Assembly: GCA_029055565.1 (NCBI GenBank)
Contig: JAIDCZ010000019.1
Span: 1-36,207 of the forward strand
DNA length: 36,207 bases
Origin: Clostridiales bacterium
GTDB taxonomy: Bacteria; Bacillota; Clostridia; Christensenellales; Pumilibacteraceae
Direction: 5' to 3'
The notes under the pieces were generated by a model. It was not told where the DNA came from and did not search any database. It saw nothing but the letters and a program-made list of their open reading frames with translations. This document shows positions 34,260 to 36,207 of this stretch, piece after piece. Position numbers and translations under genes: made by a program. Each line of letters starts with the position of its first letter. Positions within the stretch are counted from its first letter, which is position 1.

Positions 34260-34288
34260 ATTATACAACAATCAAATTAAAAGGTAAA
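34260..34288 (-). promoter_or_regulatory. Sigma-A promoter for the minus-strand gene
   Basis: On the minus strand: TTTACC (34288-34283), a 17-nt spacer and TATAAT (34265-34260). The ATG is 6 nt after the -10, so the mRNA should be leaderless. Confidence 0.7.
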
Positions 34289-34293
34289 GCAAA

Positions 34294-34327
34294 AGCGCAC
34301 TGCCTTGCTCGCAAGGTATAGTGCGCT
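34294..34327. repeat. Long hairpin between divergent genes
   Basis: AGCGCACT (34294-34301) pairs with AGTGCGCT (34320-34327), and CCTTGC with GCAAGG inside. Neither side has a T-run of terminator quality, and both neighbouring genes point away from it, so it may be a leftover bidirectional terminator or an operator. Confidence 0.6.
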
Positions 34328-34347
34328 ATACTTCTATTCTATTTCTG

Positions 34348-34449
34348 TGGTAAAATTCCCTATGGGAACTACGGTAAACGCCTTGCCGCTTTTTTGTTGT
34401 TGAACGCCGTGTTGTCGGCGTGCATATACCGACAGTAGGGTATATGCAC
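34348..34449 (+). promoter_or_regulatory. mntP leader: promoter, attenuator-like hairpin and start-codon hairpin
   Basis: Extended -10 TGGTAAAAT (34348-34356) has no clear -35. TTCCC-TAT-GGGAA (34356-34368) overlaps the likely start site. CGGTAA/TTGCCG (34372-34388) followed by six T (34390-34395) looks like a terminator inside the leader. ACGCCG/CGGCGT follows. Last, a perfect 11-bp stem, GTGCATATACC (34420-34430) and GGTATATGCAC (34439-34449), includes the ATG at 34444. Confidence 0.55.
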
Positions 34450-35019
34450 GTAAGCGGAATATTTTATCTAAATAGCTTAATGCTCGGCGTTGGCCTTGCC
34501 GTGGACGCGTTTATAATCGCGCTCGGCAACGGCGTAAACTGTATCGGCGGCAAGCGTGGCTGCGCGGCGGCAACGTTGCTTGCGGTTTTTCAGTTCGCCG
34601 CCGTAATATCCGGCTGGGCGGTTGTGCATGCGGCGTACGCGCAGTACGACGGTATTAGGATAGTTTTTTCTTGGGCGGCCGCCGTCGTGTTTTTGTATAT
34701 GAGCGTAAAAATGTTTATATCGGCGGCGCGAAAGGATGGCGAAAAATCGACGGCCAAACAAGGCGTAGCGGCGGTGATATTGCAAAGCGCAGCGGCATCG
34801 GTGGACGCACTTACGGTCGGATTTACGGTAGAGGAATACGGCGCGGTCGCCGCAATAGTATGTTCGGCCATTATTGCCGCGGTAACGTTTATAGTGTATC
34901 TGTCGGGACATTTTTTGGGTAAACGCTTCGGCGTTAAGCTTGGTAAGGGCGCAAGCATAATCGGCGGCTTGGCGTTTATCGCAATCGCAGTGGAAATAAT
35001 CGTTTCCACGTACTTGTAG
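34444..35019 (+). CDS. mntP: MntP-like manganese efflux pump, first copy
   Basis: MntP exports Mn(II) and has six membrane helices in two inverted halves. Both half-motifs with their key Asp are present: GLAVDAFIIALGNG (D21) and AASVDALTVGFTV. The protein is 191 aa, the usual size. The frame begins at a GTG (34420), but ATG 34444 is preferred; AGTAGGG lies 3 nt before it, unusually close. ATG 34480 is a further option. The start codon sits in a hairpin, so translation may be controlled. The second copy follows 14 bp later. Confidence 0.87.
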   Translation: MHVSGIFYLNSLMLGVGLAVDAFIIALGNGVNCIGGKRGCAAATLLAVFQFAAVISGWAVVHAAYAQYDGIRIVFSWAAAVVFLYMSVKMFISAARKDGEKSTAKQGVAAVILQSAAASVDALTVGFTVEEYGAVAAIVCSAIIAAVTFIVYLSGHFLGKRFGVKLGKGASIIGGLAFIAIAVEIIVSTYL

Positions 35020-35033
35020 CGGCGGCGGGCAAT

Positions 35034-35600
35034 ATGGCGCTGTTAAACGGCTTTCTGCTGGCGATAGGGTTAGCGTTCGAGTCTTTTGTCGTCGCAATGG
35101 CAAATGGGCTTCACAACGCAAATTTCGGCCTAAAAAAGGCGGTTCGCATTGCATTGTTGTTTGCGGTATGTCATGCCGTCGCGCTTGCGGTAGGGTATCT
35201 GCTCATAAAGACGGTCGCGCAAAGCGTGCAAAAAATTGACGGATGGTTGGCGTGGGTGGCGGCAGTCGTACTCGTTTTGCTCGGCGTAAAAATGATAGCG
35301 GAGGGTGTGCGGTGCGCAAAGGGTAATGACGAAAAGCCGGCGCGCACGAATACCGAATTTTTGGTGCAAAGCGCCGTCGCGTCATTCGACGCGTTCGCGT
35401 CCGGATTGACTATGGCGAGCTACGACGTGTGGTTCGTTCTGTTCACGGCGGTAATCGTATGCGCAGTGATAATGCCGTTTTACGTCGTCGGTTTTTGGGC
35501 CGGCAAAAAGTGTGGAACGAGGTTCGGCAAGTATTCGGCATTGCTCGGTGGGCTCGTGTTTATCGGTTTGGCCGTCGAAGTTATTGTCGGCGCATTGTAG
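35034..35600 (+). CDS. MntP-like protein, second copy with D-to-E change
   Basis: A paralogue of the gene just before it, with the same six-helix layout. The second-half motif SFDAFASGLTM keeps its Asp, but the first-half motif reads GLAFESFVVAMANG, with Glu (E16) in place of the Asp that is important for Mn transport in MntP. The change is conservative and could alter metal preference, or the two proteins might work as a pair. Ribosome site is weak. No riboswitch is seen between the two genes. It is followed by the tRNA-Leu promoter. Confidence 0.85.
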   Translation: MALLNGFLLAIGLAFESFVVAMANGLHNANFGLKKAVRIALLFAVCHAVALAVGYLLIKTVAQSVQKIDGWLAWVAAVVLVLLGVKMIAEGVRCAKGNDEKPARTNTEFLVQSAVASFDAFASGLTMASYDVWFVLFTAVIVCAVIMPFYVVGFWAGKKCGTRFGKYSALLGGLVFIGLAVEVIVGAL

Positions 35601-35617
35601 CATAGCCGAATAAATGC

Positions 35618-35646
35618 TTGCGTATTTCAATCAGTTGTGATATACT
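35618..35646 (+). promoter_or_regulatory. Promoter for tRNA-Leu
   Basis: TTGCGT (35618-35623), a 17-nt spacer and TATACT (35641-35646), 21 nt before the tRNA. Confidence 0.78.
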
Positions 35647-35667
35647 TAATTCGGTAATAATAATTAT

Positions 35668-35750
35668 GCGAGCGTGGCGAAATTGGCAGACGCGCCGGAC
35701 TTAGGATCCGGTGGGCAACCATGCAGGTTCAAGTCCTGTCGCTCGCACCA
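35668..35750 (+). tRNA. tRNA-Leu (anticodon UAG)
   Basis: An 83-nt class II tRNA with CCA encoded. The acceptor GCGAGCG pairs with CGCTCGC. The anticodon arm is CCGGA-CTTAGGA-TCCGG with anticodon TAG at 35702-35704. The variable region is longer than in ordinary tRNAs and the T arm contains GGTTCAAGTCC. It reads CUA and, by wobble, other CUN codons. Confidence 0.96.
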
Positions 35751-35783
35751 AACTGACTAATGCGCATGCGTTAGTCAGTTTTT
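35751..35783 (+). terminator. Rho-independent terminator after tRNA-Leu
   Basis: AACTGACTAA (35751-35760) pairs with TTAGTCAGTT (35771-35780), followed by T. It begins directly after the CCA end. Confidence 0.88.
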
Positions 35784-35870
35784 GTATGATATGACTTGAA
35801 CTGTTTGTTGATTTTGATTATAATATATGTGTTACTGTCTTTACGTAAGTGAGAGTAATGTAGTTATAAT

Positions 35871-35942
35871 CGCAAAGTAACGGAGGTAACGCGCAAAGTA
35901 ACGGCCAACGGTATTTACTTGCGGCAAGCGCTGTGCTATAAT
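35871..35942 (+). promoter_or_regulatory. Direct repeats and promoter upstream of the XRE gene
   Basis: CGCAAAGTAACGG occurs at 35871-35883 and 35892-35904, exactly 21 bp apart (two helical turns). TTTACT (35914-35919), a 17-nt spacer and TATAAT (35937-35942), with an extended -10 TGC, form the promoter. The repeats are a candidate operator. Confidence 0.7.
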
Positions 35943-35971
35943 TCGGAAAACGGCGTAAGGAGGTAAACGTT

Positions 35972-36207
35972 ATGCAGTTTAACGAAAAGCTGAAAGAACT
36001 TCGCACTAAAAAGGGTGTTTCGCAGTCCGAGCTTGCCGACGGAATTTACGTAAGCCGAAGCGCGGTAGCTAAGTGGGAAAACGGATTGGGCTTGCCCAGC
36101 AACGAATCGTTGCGCTTGCTTGCAGAATACTTCGAGGTAAACGTTGACGAATTGTGCGCCGACGGCAATACCGAAAAGGTTATCGTGAACAAAAACCAAA
36201 TAATATC
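35972..36207 (+). CDS. XRE-family helix-turn-helix regulator, 3' partial
   Basis: The visible 78 residues form a classic XRE/Cro-type DNA-binding domain: KLKELRTKKGVSQSELADGI, then YVSRSAVAKWENGLGLPSNES and LRLLAEYFEVNVDEL. The gene runs off the right edge, so any C-terminal domain is unseen; many Clostridia relatives continue with a membrane or ligand-binding part. AAGGAGGT (35957-35964) is an ideal ribosome site, 7 nt before the ATG. Two 13-bp direct repeats upstream suggest self-regulation. Confidence 0.9.
   Translation, partial: MQFNEKLKELRTKKGVSQSELADGIYVSRSAVAKWENGLGLPSNESLRLLAEYFEVNVDELCADGNTEKVIVNKNQII

Noticed and set aside
34260-34444. A yybP-ykoY manganese riboswitch before mntP
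   Set aside because: The conserved GGGGAGUA and GAGACC-type loops are not visible; only unrelated hairpins are found.

Overview
The window looks like a chromosomal segment of an uncultivated, spore-forming Clostridia-type Firmicute. It carries the end of a division cluster (murA, a divIB/ftsQ-like gene, ftsA, ftsZ) followed by spoIIGA, sigE, sigG, ylmC and nrdR, and farther on der, plsY and spoIVA. That gene order and the sporulation genes are Firmicute hallmarks. Most genes use GC-rich codons; a few islands are visibly richer in A+T. The species cannot be named from the sequence alone.

Layout. Positions 1-7866 hold two low-complexity, coiled-coil genes of unknown function: the 3' end of a Lys/Glu/Ala-rich protein with an Arg/Pro/Gly/Ala tail, and a 2346-residue protein with an acidic Asp/Tyr/Gly-rich head, a very long repetitive coiled coil, two AT-hook-like motifs and a C-terminal helical region. 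This pair is the best candidate for something undescribed. Positions 7913-10390 are an A+T-rich accessory stretch with two small membrane proteins, two GNAT acetyltransferases and a 119-bp MITE-like palindrome. Positions 10397-15221 are murA, the ftsQ-like gene, ftsA and ftsZ. Positions 15556-18446 are spoIIGA, sigE, an inverted sigG and ylmC. Positions 18646-22151 are nrdR, feoA, feoB and an rluA-type pseudouridine synthase in one run. Positions 22386-25060 are a DUF975-like membrane protein and a membrane-anchored cyclophilin-like protein. A small-hairpin array lies at 25124-25262. Positions 25320-28111 are a DUF1614-like membrane protein, der and plsY. Then come spoIVA, a heterodimeric ABC exporter (29925-33660), a small minus-strand Cys-motif gene, two tandem mntP-like genes, a tRNA-Leu(UAG) and the 5' end of an XRE-type regulator.

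How the genes fit together. SpoIIGA is the protease that matures pro-SigE. A candidate Spo0A box precedes spoIIGA, a SigF-like promoter precedes sigG, and a SigE-like promoter precedes spoIVA, so the sporulation cascade can be partly read from the DNA. Many vegetative promoters match the sigma-A consensus with 17-bp spacers. Several genes (the ftsQ-like gene, the DUF975 gene, der and the minus-strand gene at 34253) have a -10 box so close to the ATG, with no Shine-Dalgarno, that leaderless or nearly leaderless mRNAs are likely. Dispersed short repeats with a GAATTAAGAATT core occur in five places and twice supply the last codons and stop of a gene.
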